From contig OZ244811.1 in the NCBI GenBank assembly GCA_965220105.1, forward strand, positions 3,286,001 to 3,350,000: a DNA stretch of 64,000 nt. The letters are read 5' to 3'. The notes beneath the pieces were generated by a model that saw only the letters and a list, made by a program, of their open reading frames with translations, was not told the DNA's origin and made no database searches. Position 1 is the stretch's first letter. Each line of letters starts with the position of its first letter. This document shows, one piece after another, positions 44,652-52,608 of the stretch. Source of the stretch: Bin87 sp965220105. GTDB lineage: Bacteria > Chloroflexota > Dehalococcoidia > Lucifugimonadales > UBA3495. Made by a program: the position numbers and the translations under genes.

Positions 44652-45075
44652 GTCATTGCGAGGAGCTCCCGCTCATCCCGAGCTCGCCGAGGGACGCGGC
44701 AATCTCGATGAGGTTGAGCACATGTCGGCGAACCGCCGTTGCTACGACGACGAGATTGCCACACTGCGCTCGCAATGACAAAGCGGGTACGCATGTAACT
44801 ACGAGCAGCCCCGACCCTCGGTCATTGCGAGGAGCGCAGCGACGTGGCAATCTCGATGAGGTTGAACACCCGTCGACGAACCGCCGTTGCTACGACGACG
44901 AGATTGCCACGCTACGCTCGCAATGACAAAGTGGGTACGCATGTAACTACGGGCAGCCCCTACCCCCGGTCATTGCGAGGAGCGCCAGCGACGTGGCAAT
45001 CTCGTGGGGTTGAACCCACGTCGGTGAACCGCCGTTGCTACGACGACGAGATTGGCGCGCTACGCTCGCGATGAC
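44652..45075. repeat. Tandem array of three family-A repeats
   Basis: Three family-A units at 44652-44779 (128 bp), 44821-44927 (107 bp) and 44969-45075 (107 bp). They are separated by about 41-bp spacers that are themselves similar (AAAG(C/T)GGGTACGCATG..CCC). Each unit runs GTCATTGCGAGGAGC to GCTCGCAATGAC with inner arms GGCAATCTCG and CGAGATTGCC. Unit 1 is 21 bp longer because of a CTCATCCCGAGC-type insert at 44667-44693. No gene lies in the 578 bp between the LLM and ArsR genes. Confidence 0.85.
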
Positions 45076-45130
45076 AAAGCGGGTACGCATGAGGGTGCAT
45101 TCCCTCTTGACACTACTTTGCCCCTGAAAT

Positions 45131-45154
45131 ATATTTAACCAAATGGTTAACTAT
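45131..45154 (+). promoter_or_regulatory. Palindromic operator over the ArsR start codon
   Basis: The sequence ATATTTAACC-AAAT-GGTTAACTAT is an inverted repeat (TTAACC/GGTTAA at 45135-45150). Its right arm contains the ATG of the ArsR gene, so MVN is read from the operator. A similar TTAACCATATGGTTAA often overlaps the start of SRPBCC-linked ArsR genes (recalled). Binding here would block translation start or transcription and fits autoregulation. Confidence 0.6.
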
Positions 45155-45505
45155 TCTCCATCCGCCACCCTGGACGCCACTTTCAGCGCCCTTTCCGACC
45201 CCACCCGCCGCGCCATGCTCGAACGCCTGTTCCACGGCGAGTCCACGGTCATGCAACTGGCTGAACCCTTCGAAGTCTCCCTGCCAGCCATCTCCAGGCA
45301 TCTGAGCGTGCTGGAACGCGCCGGACTGGTTACCCGCCAGAAGGATGGACGCATCCGCCGCTGCCGCCTCGAAGCCGGGCCCATGCGCCAGGCCTCCGAC
45401 TGGATTGCCCAGTACCGGCGGTTCTGGGACCACCAGCTGGATGCTTTGGCCAATTACCTGGAAGAAATGCCGCCGGACGCTCCGTCTGATCCCACCACCA
45501 CCTGA
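45143..45505 (+). CDS. ArsR-family transcriptional regulator
   Basis: A 120-residue winged-helix regulator: SATLDATFSALSDPTRRAMLERLFHGESTVMQLAEPFEVSLPAISRHLSVLERAGLVTRQKDGRIRRCRLEAGPMRQASDWI, the classical ArsR-like repressor of SRPBCC (AHSA1) operons. No metal-binding Cys motif ELCVCDL is present. It precedes the SRPBCC gene by 32 bp. The start codon lies in the palindrome above. Confidence 0.92.
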   Translation: MVNYSPSATLDATFSALSDPTRRAMLERLFHGESTVMQLAEPFEVSLPAISRHLSVLERAGLVTRQKDGRIRRCRLEAGPMRQASDWIAQYRRFWDHQLDALANYLEEMPPDAPSDPTTT

Positions 45506-45536
45506 ACCCACAACTACCCCGAGAGGCTCTCCAATC

Positions 45537-46013
45537 ATGGTCCAATCCGGCCCGGACACTACCTACGGCGTCACCATCACCCGAACCATCAACGCTCCCC
45601 GGGAGCGCGTATTCCAGGCCTGGACCGACCCGGCACACCTGCATCGCTGGTGGGGCGTCCGCGAGGACTTCACCGCTCCCATCACCGAGGTCGACCTGCG
45701 CGTCGGCGGGGCCTACCGCCTGGGCATGCAGGACCCGGATCAGGAACACCCCTATGTCGTAGGCGGTGTGTATCGAGAAATCAGCCCGTCCGACAAGCTG
45801 GTGTTCACGTGGACCTGGGAAAAGATGCCCAACGATGCTGCGGACTGGACTCCCGCCGAAACCCTCGTAACGGTCGAGTTCTTTGACCGGAACGGCGCAA
45901 CCGAGGTTGTCCTCACCCACCAGCAGTTCCCCGACCAGCACATGCGCGACGAGCATGAAGGCGGCTGGGGCGGCGCCCTCGCTCAACTGGAGCGCTACCT
46001 CACCGCGCAATAG
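45537..46013 (+). CDS. SRPBCC (AHSA1-type START-like) protein
   Basis: A 158-residue START-like protein: ITRTINAPRERVFQAWTDPAHLHRWWGVREDFTAPITEVDLRVGGAYRLGM and GVYREISPSDKLVFTWTWEK, then EVVLTHQQFPDQHMRDEHEGGWGGALAQLERYL. These form a hydrophobic ligand-binding helix-grip fold; the operon with ArsR is a standard arrangement. The ligand is unknown. Confidence 0.93.
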   Translation: MVQSGPDTTYGVTITRTINAPRERVFQAWTDPAHLHRWWGVREDFTAPITEVDLRVGGAYRLGMQDPDQEHPYVVGGVYREISPSDKLVFTWTWEKMPNDAADWTPAETLVTVEFFDRNGATEVVLTHQQFPDQHMRDEHEGGWGGALAQLERYLTAQ

Positions 46014-46072
46014 CCGTAACCCGCTCGCCCGTCACTTACACCGCAACATCCGCCACCACGGAGGGAAAAGAC

Positions 46073-46249
46073 ATGGCACTCGCAATCCACTGCAGCGATA
46101 TGGGCTCCGACTGCGACTTCGAGGCCCGCGGCGAAACCGAGGAGGAACTCTTCGCCGTCGCCGCCCAGCACGGCATGGAAGTCCACCAGCTCGACGAGAT
46201 TACTCCCGAGATGGTGGAGATGGCCAGGCAGGTGATCCGGGAGGAGTAG
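46073..46249 (+). CDS. DUF1059 small protein
   Basis: A 58-residue protein of the DUF1059 family: MALAIHCSDMGSDCDFEARGETEEELF, then AAQHGMEVHQL, TPEMVEMARQVIREE. The two cysteines (7 and 14) are typical. GGAGGG lies 10 bases before the ATG. It follows the SRPBCC gene by 59 bp and may belong to that operon. Function unknown; the family often sits near small stress-type genes. Confidence 0.8.
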   Translation: MALAIHCSDMGSDCDFEARGETEEELFAVAAQHGMEVHQLDEITPEMVEMARQVIREE

Positions 46250-46272
46250 GGGTTCCCACCGGGTAGCCAGCC

Positions 46273-46318
46273 AAACGGCCCCCAGCGGCCCCGCATGTCG
46301 GGGCCGTTTCGATTTGTT
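46273..46318 (+). terminator. Hairpin with T-rich tail after DUF1059 gene
   Basis: A stem AAACGGCCCC (46273-46282) pairs with GGGGCCGTTT (46300-46309), followed by TCGATTTGTT. It lies 23 bases after the DUF1059 stop, so it can close the ArsR-SRPBCC-DUF1059 transcript. A smaller inner stem also forms. Confidence 0.55.
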
Positions 46319-46405
46319 GGGCCGGCCCGCCGTTGACCCGCCGACCCGCCGCACCCTACAATCCAGCCTGTCTCTATCATCCGTCGACGACCCAGGAGCC
46401 ACGTC

Positions 46406-47239
46406 ATGACCTCCCCAGATGCCTACGCTCACCCAGAATACCTCACCGACCCCGATTGGGTCGCCGCCCATCTCGATGACCCCAACGTCGTTGTCCTGGA
46501 CTGCAATAACAACGACTCCTGGCAGCGCGGCCACATCCCCGGCGCCGTCGTCGTCCCGGACAATTGGGCCAAGAACCCCGATACCAACCGCCAGCATGTC
46601 ATGACGCCCGAGCAGTTCAAGGCCATGGCCGAGGGCATGGGCGTCGGCGACGACACCACCGTTGTCACCTACGACCACGCCCAGGGTCTCACCTCGGCGC
46701 GTATGTGGTGGGTGTTCCAGTACTACGGCCACCGCAACGTCGTGGTCCTCAACGGCGGCTGGCGGTGCTGGGTAGCCTCCGGCAACACCGTCAGCTTCGA
46801 TCGATCCCGTCCCGCCGGCGACGTTACCTTTACCCCCCGGGCCGACGACTCCTTCATCGCTACCGGCGACGAACTCAAGGCCGCCTGCACCCTGGACAAC
46901 GTGGTGGTGTGGGACGTCCGCAGCGACGCCGAGTGGGACGGCACCGCCGAGAATTACCGGAACCAGCGTCCCGGCCATGTTCCCGGCGCCGTCCACCTGG
47001 AATGGTTCCACCTGGTCGACCGGCAAACTCATATGTTCAAACCCGCCGCCGAGATCCGCCAAATCCTCGCCGACCACGGCATCACTCCCGACAAGACCGC
47101 TTACTCTTATTGACAGGCCGGCATCCGTGCGGCGCACGGAAATTTCGTCCTCCGCCTCGTCGGCTTCGAGAACTCCAAAAACTACGACGCTTCCATGGGC
47201 GAGTGGGCCAACCGCTCCGACACCCCCCTAACCGTCTGA
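46406..47239 (+). CDS. Rhodanese (thiosulfate sulfurtransferase), candidate selenoprotein
   Basis: The frame runs 277 codons if UGA at 47111-47113 (codon 236) is read as selenocysteine. The N-terminal rhodanese domain has DCNNNDSWQRGHIPGAVVVPDN and TTVVTYDHAQGLTSARMWWVF. The second has VVWDVRSDAEWDG and GHVPGAVHLEWFHLVDRQ, then TAYSY-UGA-QAGIRAAHG, exactly where family members have YCQAGIRAAH with the catalytic Cys. Beyond it NFVLRLVGFENSKNYDASMGEWANRSDTPLTV completes the fold, so the frame is under constraint. Length is normal for a two-domain rhodanese. It moves sulfane sulfur from a donor to an acceptor. If UGA is a stop the product ends at 235 and is inactive. Rhodanese-type selenoproteins are known from marine metagenomes. 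Confidence 0.85.
47124..47140 (+). promoter_or_regulatory. Candidate bacterial SECIS hairpin
   Basis: TCCGTGC (47124-47130) and GCACGGA (47134-47140) pair fully, a 7-bp stem around a 3-base loop GGC. The first loop G is 18 bases after the UGA, within the 16-37 range I recall for bacterial SECIS elements, which also need a G early in the loop. It lies in coding sequence for IRAAHG, so codon constraint could mimic it. Confidence 0.6.
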
Positions 47240-47264
47240 AAATCCCCTCCTCCTCGATAAATCC

Positions 47265-47337
47265 CCTCCCGCCCGATGGGAGAGGGTGAATACCCTAACC
47301 GCTGTCATTTCGAGGAGCGCGGCGACGTGGCAATCCC
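47265..47337. repeat. Family-B then family-A partial repeats
   Basis: A family-B palindrome (CCCCTCCC..GGGAGAGGG, 47265-47290) then a left-half family-A (GTCATTTCGAGGAGCGC..GGCAATCCC, 47304-47337) between the rhodanese and CoA-transferase genes. An upstream in-frame extension of the next gene is encoded by these and is rejected. Confidence 0.6.
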
Positions 47338-47389
47338 GACCCCTGACAAACCATCTCTTCCATCAACCCAAAATGCGGTTCCACCGAAC

Positions 47390-48595
47390 ATGACCTACCC
47401 CCTCCTATCCGGCGTCCGCGTGCTCGAAATCGGACAGATGATTTCCGCCCCCTACGCCGCCAAGCTCCTGGCCGACGCCGGCGCCGAGGTCACCAAGCTG
47501 GAATCCCCGGTTGTCGGTGACAACGCCCGTCGCTACGGCCCCTGGCCAGACGACATCCCCCACCCCGAGCGCAGCGGCCTCTTCCTCTACCTAAACTCCA
47601 ACAAGCAGGGCATCACCGCCAACCTGCAAACCCCCACCGGTCGCAGCATCCTGCGCCGCCTGGCCGCCGAGTGTGACGTCGTGATCCACAACGTACCCCC
47701 GACGGACATGGAGCAACTGGGCCTGGACTACGATGCCCTGGCCGCCGACAACCCCGGCCTGGTCATGGCGTCCATCAGCCCCTACGGACTATCCGGACCC
47801 TGGCGTGACTACCGGGCCTACGACATCAACCTGGGCGCAGCCGGCGGTATCAACGAGGGCCTCGGCGAACCCGACCGCGAACCCCTCACCTTCGGCACAC
47901 CCGAAGTTGGTTATTTCGCCGGGATGGCCGCCGCCTCTTCCGTCGTGATGGCGTTGCTGGGCCAGGAGAGTCACGGCGGCCAGCACATCGACATCGCGGA
48001 AGCCGAAACCATGGCCGGCCTCTACAACGGCCCCGAGGCGCTCATGGCCGTCTACGAATGGCGGGTGACGCGGCGCACGGGCCATCACGCCTTGGACTTT
48101 CCCTACCCCAACTGCATCCTGCGCTGCAAGGACGGTCACATTTTCGTCGGCTCCCCCGAGGGTCGCCAGTGGCGTCGCCTGCTGGAAATTATGGGTATGC
48201 CGGAATGGTCGCAGGAGCCCCGCCTCCGCAACCGCACCACCATGAACAACCGCTACGCCGACGAGGTGGACGCATACCTGGAGGAATGGCTGGCCGACTA
48301 TACCAAGGCCGAACTGCTGGAAATCGCCCTGGAACACCGCATCCCCCTGGCCCCGGTCCGCACCTACGAGGAAGTCCGCAACGACCCATCCCTGGCTGAC
48401 CTGTTCATCGAGATAAACCGCGACGACACCGGCCCGGTGGCCTACCCCGGTGTGCCCTACCGGCTGGCCGACACCGACACGACGCTCCCCGTTCCCGCGC
48501 CCACACTTGGCCAGCACAACCCCGAAATCCTGTGCGGCCGCCTCGGCTTCTCCCCCGCCGAGTTGGTCAAACTCCACCAGACCGGAATCATCTGA
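47390..48595 (+). CDS. CaiB/BaiF family CoA-transferase
   Basis: A 401-residue CoA-transferase starting MTYPLLSGVRVLEIGQMISAPYAAKLLADAGAEVTKLE. Landmarks: GLFLYLNSNKQGITANLQTPTGRSIL, LVMASISPYGLSGPWRDYRAYDINLGAAGG, the small second domain YPNCILRCKDGHIFVGSPEGRQWRRLLEIM, and a C-terminal GQHNPEILCGRLGF. It is nearest in sequence style to the one at 55105, both with HPERSGLFLYLN. Confidence 0.93.
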   Translation: MTYPLLSGVRVLEIGQMISAPYAAKLLADAGAEVTKLESPVVGDNARRYGPWPDDIPHPERSGLFLYLNSNKQGITANLQTPTGRSILRRLAAECDVVIHNVPPTDMEQLGLDYDALAADNPGLVMASISPYGLSGPWRDYRAYDINLGAAGGINEGLGEPDREPLTFGTPEVGYFAGMAAASSVVMALLGQESHGGQHIDIAEAETMAGLYNGPEALMAVYEWRVTRRTGHHALDFPYPNCILRCKDGHIFVGSPEGRQWRRLLEIMGMPEWSQEPRLRNRTTMNNRYADEVDAYLEEWLADYTKAELLEIALEHRIPLAPVRTYEEVRNDPSLADLFIEINRDDTGPVAYPGVPYRLADTDTTLPVPAPTLGQHNPEILCGRLGFSPAELVKLHQTGII

Positions 48596-48642
48596 TGGCT
48601 GCCGGCATCCGTCATGGCCAGGAGCACGACGCCCAAGGCAAT

Positions 48643-48681
48643 CTCCCCTCTCCCCCTGGGAGGGGGGTAGGGGGTGAGGGT
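48643..48681. repeat. Family-B repeat
   Basis: CCCCTCTCCCCCTGGGAGGGGGGTAGG..GGTGAGGG, between the CoA-transferase and the small membrane protein gene; its GGTGAGGG end may act as that gene's ribosome site. Confidence 0.7.
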
Positions 48682-48938
48682 TGGTAATCCGCATCGCCAT
48701 CATCGCCGTTGTGGTCTTCCTTGGCAGCTGCCTCATTGCCCGGCAGCTGGCCATCCATAAGAACCACCGCCCCGACGTCATCATCATCGCCGGCATGATA
48801 GTGGGGGCCATCGCCTTTGCGATTCTGTGGGCGGTCAGCCTGGTCTACGGCGGCGGTTACACCAAGATCGCGGCGGCCGGCGCCCTCGCCGTCATGCCCG
48901 CCGTGGCCGCCTGGGTTGTTCCTCCCCGGACCAAGTGA
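48681..48938 (+). CDS. Small two-to-three-segment membrane protein
   Basis: An 85-residue hydrophobic protein: MVIRIAIIAVVVFLGSCLIARQL, then VIIIAGMIVGAIAFAILWAVSLVY and AAGALAVMPAVAAWVVP. The start is a TTG just after the family-B repeat. No motif beyond membrane helices. It lies 25 bp before the next CoA-transferase. Function unknown. Confidence 0.55.
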   Translation: MVIRIAIIAVVVFLGSCLIARQLAIHKNHRPDVIIIAGMIVGAIAFAILWAVSLVYGGGYTKIAAAGALAVMPAVAAWVVPPRTK

Positions 48939-48962
48939 CCCGTTGTAATCAGGCATTTCACC

Positions 48963-50210
48963 ATGACCGCATTTGACGAAAACACCCCCGCCGCCGGCAA
49001 CGCTGGCGTGCTCGCCGGCTATCGCATCCTGGATTTTGGCTGGGTGCTGGCTGGCGCCATCCCCGGCATGGTCCTGGCCGACATGGGCGCTGAGGTCATC
49101 AAGGTGGAAACCCGCCAGCGCCTGGACTACATGCGGATGGGCCGGCCCATTGTCGGCGACCAGCCCGACCCCGAACAGAACCCGATGTTCCACAACGTCA
49201 ACCGGGGCAAGCTGAGTGTCACCTTAAACATCGCCGAACCCGACGCTGTTGATATCGCCACACGCCTCGCCGCCCGTTGCGACGTCGTCATCGAGAACTT
49301 TTCCCCGGGCGTAATGGACCGGCTCGGCCTGGGCTACGAAACCCTGCGCGCCATCAAACCGGACATCGTAATGGCCTCCATATCCTCCACCGGCCAGGAC
49401 GGGCCCCTGCGGGACCTGCGGGCCTACGCCCCGTCCATCGGCGCTCTGTCCGGCCTGGACAGCACCATGGGTTACGAGGATGGTTCACCACTGGGATTCA
49501 AGCACGCCTTTGGCGACATCTGCGGCGCGCTGCACGCCGTCTTCGCCATCGTGTCCGCCCTCTACAACCGCAACCGCACCGGCGAAGGCCGCTACATCGA
49601 CGTCTCCATGCTCCGCGCCACCGTCGTCACCCAGGGCGTCGGCCTCATGGAGCACGCCCTCACCGGACGCTCCCTGCAACCCCGCGGCAACTATGACCCC
49701 ACCTTGGCGCCTTACGGACACTACCCTTGCGCCGGCGAGGACAAATGGGTGTCTATCGCCGTGGGATCGCCGGCCGAGTGGCAGGGACTGGTGGCCGCCC
49801 TGGGCAACCCGAGCTGGGCCGATGACGAACGCTTCCGCAGCCAGTACCGCCGGCAGCGCCACCGCCGGGAACTGGACGAGCTGCTGGGCGAGTGGACGGC
49901 GCAGCACGACGCGGACGCAGCGACCGACCTGTTGCAGCAGCATGGCGTCGCCGCTGCGCCCGTGCTCAGTGCCGAGGAACGCCTCTTCCACCCCCACTTC
50001 ATGGAGCGCGGCCTCTACGACGACATCGACCATCCGGCGCTGGGAGCCGAACCCATCTTCAACCTAATGTGGGGCCTGAGCAAGGCGCCCTCGGCGGTGC
50101 GCCGCCACGCCCCCCTCATGGGTGAGCACAACCGGGAAGTACTGTGTGGTACGCTGGGGTTAGGCGAGGAAGAATTGGCAAGGTTGGCAGAACGTGGGGT
50201 GGTGTATTAG
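48963..50210 (+). CDS. CaiB/BaiF family CoA-transferase
   Basis: A 415-residue CoA-transferase: LAGYRILDFGWVLAGAIPGMVLADMGAEVIKVET, LSVTLNIAEPDAVDIATRLA, IVMASISSTGQDGPLRDLRAYAPSIGALSGLDST, YIDVSMLRATVVTQGVGLMEH and a C-terminal LMGEHNREVLCGTLGL. The serine-rich STGQDGP replaces the YGQTGP seen in its paralogues. Substrate unknown. Confidence 0.93.
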   Translation: MTAFDENTPAAGNAGVLAGYRILDFGWVLAGAIPGMVLADMGAEVIKVETRQRLDYMRMGRPIVGDQPDPEQNPMFHNVNRGKLSVTLNIAEPDAVDIATRLAARCDVVIENFSPGVMDRLGLGYETLRAIKPDIVMASISSTGQDGPLRDLRAYAPSIGALSGLDSTMGYEDGSPLGFKHAFGDICGALHAVFAIVSALYNRNRTGEGRYIDVSMLRATVVTQGVGLMEHALTGRSLQPRGNYDPTLAPYGHYPCAGEDKWVSIAVGSPAEWQGLVAALGNPSWADDERFRSQYRRQRHRRELDELLGEWTAQHDADAATDLLQQHGVAAAPVLSAEERLFHPHFMERGLYDDIDHPALGAEPIFNLMWGLSKAPSAVRRHAPLMGEHNREVLCGTLGLGEEELARLAERGVVY

Positions 50211-50260
50211 GATTCCTTGTTTCCGACTAAGATTGCTAGATCCGTCGTTTATGGTGAGTA

Positions 50261-50548
50261 ATGTTCACGATATTCAAAAAGAAACCCAAGTCGCGCGACA
50301 CGGAGCACAATATACTGCTGCAATTCGCCTTCCCGCCCCTTATTGTCGGGCTAATCGCGACCGTCCTCGGAGTTTATTTGGTGAAAACACAGCATTCTGT
50401 AGATTTCCACCCATTCAGCAACGACAGTTTTTTGTTGGCATTTGCTGCGAGCGTAAGCATTTTTATTGTGGGGATTGGAATTCTAACTTATAGCCTTATC
50501 CGGGGGTCAGAGATCATCGACTCGGGGGACTTGGACTCTGTGGAATGA
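50261..50548 (+). CDS. Small membrane protein (first of a coupled pair)
   Basis: A 95-residue protein with a charged start (MFTIFKKKPKSRDTEHN) and two membrane segments (FAFPPLIVGLIATVLGVYLV and FLLAFAASVSIFIVGIGILTYSLI). The next gene starts inside its stop (ATGA), so the two are translationally coupled and probably interact. No known family recognised. The region is slightly AT-richer than its neighbours. Confidence 0.6.
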   Translation: MFTIFKKKPKSRDTEHNILLQFAFPPLIVGLIATVLGVYLVKTQHSVDFHPFSNDSFLLAFAASVSIFIVGIGILTYSLIRGSEIIDSGDLDSVE

Positions 50549-50913
50549 ATTTCCGGCCGCCGGACAGACATCAACAAGCGTTGGCTATATTGGCGATCGC
50601 CACCGCGGTGATAGGGGTGGGGCTGTTCGCCGGTGGCCTCAGCCTGCGCTTGCCCTTGGAACTGTCCTCGGACGATTATTTGTTGCTATCTATTGTTAAA
50701 TCGTTCGCGGTGTTGGCTGCTGTTGGGGCATATTTTTTGGTGTTTACGGCAGTGATCCAAATTTTAGCGTTGGAGCGCGCCGTGGCGGGCGTTGAGGTGG
50801 TCCGTGGACCACTGCTTTGGCTGTATTGGCAGATGGTGTTCCTGGCTCTGATCTTCCTGGCTAACGCTTACATCGTAATATTTGGAGCTCAGCAAACACC
50901 CACTTTGGAATGA
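50545..50913 (+). CDS. Small membrane protein (second of a coupled pair)
   Basis: A 122-residue protein with three membrane segments (ALAILAIATAVIGVGLFAGGL, FAVLAAVGAYFLVFTAVIQILAL, LLWLYWQMVFLALIFLANAYIVIFG). Overlaps the upstream gene by 4 bases. No motif identified. Function unknown. Confidence 0.6.
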   Translation: MNFRPPDRHQQALAILAIATAVIGVGLFAGGLSLRLPLELSSDDYLLLSIVKSFAVLAAVGAYFLVFTAVIQILALERAVAGVEVVRGPLLWLYWQMVFLALIFLANAYIVIFGAQQTPTLE

Positions 50914-50922
50914 AGGAAAACC

Positions 50923-52158
50923 ATGACACAACAACAAACCAATCAGCAGGTCGTCGAAACCCTTCCCGAGGTGGAAGGGGGTATCTCCGACGAGGCTCTG
51001 GCCGCTGCTCGCGCCATGATCGGCGTACGCATGCGTACCGAGCAGTACGTCCGCCAGGCCAACCTGGACACCATGCTCAATTTCGTGAACGGCATTGGCG
51101 ACGCCAACCCTCTGTTCCGCGACCAGGAATATGCCGCCTACTCGAAGTATGGCAGCGTCGTCGGCCATCCCTGCGCTCCCTACATGCGGCACTGGTCGGG
51201 TCGCACCCGCTGGGGCCTGCCCGGCGTCCACGGTTTCTTCGCCGGCAACGACTGGGAATTCTTCCGCATGCTGCGCCCCGGCGACGCCGTCAACTGCGTC
51301 GAACGCGTCCTGGACGTGCAGGAAAAACAGAGCGCCTACTCCGGTCGTCTCGTGATTCAGTACGTGGAAACCACCTACTCCAACCAGCGCGACGAGACGG
51401 TCGCCCGTGTGGTCGGATGGTGCACCAGACACCAGCGCCGCGCCTCCCGGGAACAGGGCAAGTACGCTGACGTCCCCAGGCGCCACGAATACACCGAGGA
51501 TGAACTCGCCGCCATCGACGAGCAGGTGCTGGGCGAAACGGCCCGCGGCGGCCTACCCCGCTATTGGGAAGACACTGAGATTGGCGAAGAACTGCCCACC
51601 GTCGTGCGTGGCCCGCTGTCCCTGCAGGACGTCAGCGCCTTCCTGGTCGGCACGGGCCGCTCCTCCGCCCATGGCGTCCTGCTGAGGGAGGCCATGCGCC
51701 ACCCCGACCACTTCTTCCGCAATCCAGAATCGGGCGGCGGCCTGGAGTACACCGGCATCGGACACCTGCGCGATTCTGTGGCCGAGGCCGTCGGTGTCCC
51801 TGGCGCCTATGACTACGGGCCGCAGCGCGTGTCCTGGTTGGGCACCCTGATGACCAACTGGATGGGCGACGACGCCTTCCTCAAGCGCCTGCGTGTCGAG
51901 GTGCGCCGATTCAACGTCTACGGCGACACCCAATTCTGCAAGGGGCGGGTGGCCCGCAAGTACATCCACGACGGCAACGCCCTGGTCGACGTAGACATCT
52001 GGACCGAAAACCAGCGCGGCGAAATTACCGCCCCGGGCACCGCCACCGTCCTGCTCCCTTCCCGCAACCCCCGCAACCCCTGGTTCACCGATGGCAGCCA
52101 CCTCTTCCTCCGCCACGTCACCCTCCCCGAAGACGCCCCACCGATCCTGCCCGTGTAA
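50923..52158 (+). CDS. MaoC/FAS1-type acyl dehydratase domain protein
   Basis: A 411-residue two-hotdog protein. First half: RTEQYVRQANLDTMLNFVNGIGDANPLFRD, the FAS1-dehydratase N motif, with GVHGFFAGNDWEFFRMLRPGDAVNCVERV. Second half: YWEDTEIGEELPTVVRGPLSLQDVSAFLVGTG, then a DVEV-type strand, GDTQFCKGRVARKYIHDGNALVDVDIWTENQRGEITAPGTATVLLP. MaoC-like dehydratases hydrate enoyl-CoA or similar thioesters. Fits the CoA-thioester theme. A GGAAAAC site lies before the ATG. Confidence 0.87.
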   Translation: MTQQQTNQQVVETLPEVEGGISDEALAAARAMIGVRMRTEQYVRQANLDTMLNFVNGIGDANPLFRDQEYAAYSKYGSVVGHPCAPYMRHWSGRTRWGLPGVHGFFAGNDWEFFRMLRPGDAVNCVERVLDVQEKQSAYSGRLVIQYVETTYSNQRDETVARVVGWCTRHQRRASREQGKYADVPRRHEYTEDELAAIDEQVLGETARGGLPRYWEDTEIGEELPTVVRGPLSLQDVSAFLVGTGRSSAHGVLLREAMRHPDHFFRNPESGGGLEYTGIGHLRDSVAEAVGVPGAYDYGPQRVSWLGTLMTNWMGDDAFLKRLRVEVRRFNVYGDTQFCKGRVARKYIHDGNALVDVDIWTENQRGEITAPGTATVLLPSRNPRNPWFTDGSHLFLRHVTLPEDAPPILPV

Positions 52159-52185
52159 GGGTGGTCACCGAGGAGGAGTTTGGCA

Positions 52186-52548
52186 ATGGGAATAACCTAC
52201 GCCAGGGGCAGCGTTACCGGAAAAACCGAAACCAGGGAGTACGATTTCCTGGTTGATACCGGGGCGACCTGGATCGGGTTGCCCCCAGCGGATATTGACG
52301 CCCTGGAACTGGATACCGTGCCCAATGCAACGGCCCAAATATTGACGGGGAACGGCGTAATCCAGACTCCTATCTACATCGCGGTAGGGATGTTGGAAGG
52401 AACGGGTTTTGTAAACGGAGCAGTCCCCGCGCCCATGCCAATGGTCGGATACAGGCTGTTGCAAGACTTAGGTTTCAAAGTTGATTTGGTAAATGAGCGA
52501 ATCGAAAAACGCCCGGACGACGAGTTTGGCCCGCCCATCATGCTCTGA
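52186..52548 (+). CDS. Retropepsin-like aspartic protease, stand-alone
   Basis: A 120-residue single-domain protease-like protein: TREYDFLVDTGATWIGLPPADIDAL with the active-site DTGA (Asp24), then a flap-like ILTGNGVIQTPIYIAVGMLEG, and GYRLLQDLGFKVDLVNERIEKRP. This is the gag-pol-like clan AA family of bacteria, active as dimers. A GAGGAGGA ribosome site is 8-9 bases before the ATG; an upstream TTG is not used. A close paralogue follows 60 bp downstream. Confidence 0.86.
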   Translation: MGITYARGSVTGKTETREYDFLVDTGATWIGLPPADIDALELDTVPNATAQILTGNGVIQTPIYIAVGMLEGTGFVNGAVPAPMPMVGYRLLQDLGFKVDLVNERIEKRPDDEFGPPIML

Positions 52549-52608
52549 CCGGCGTGCCGCAACGATACCGCCTGATGCCGTTGCCGAGGTAGGCAGGAGG
52601 CCAGCGCC

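Noticed and set aside
44652..45075. CRISPR array
   Set aside because: Units are 107-128 bp with long inverted ends and similar spacers; no 25-37 bp direct repeats, unique spacers or cas genes.
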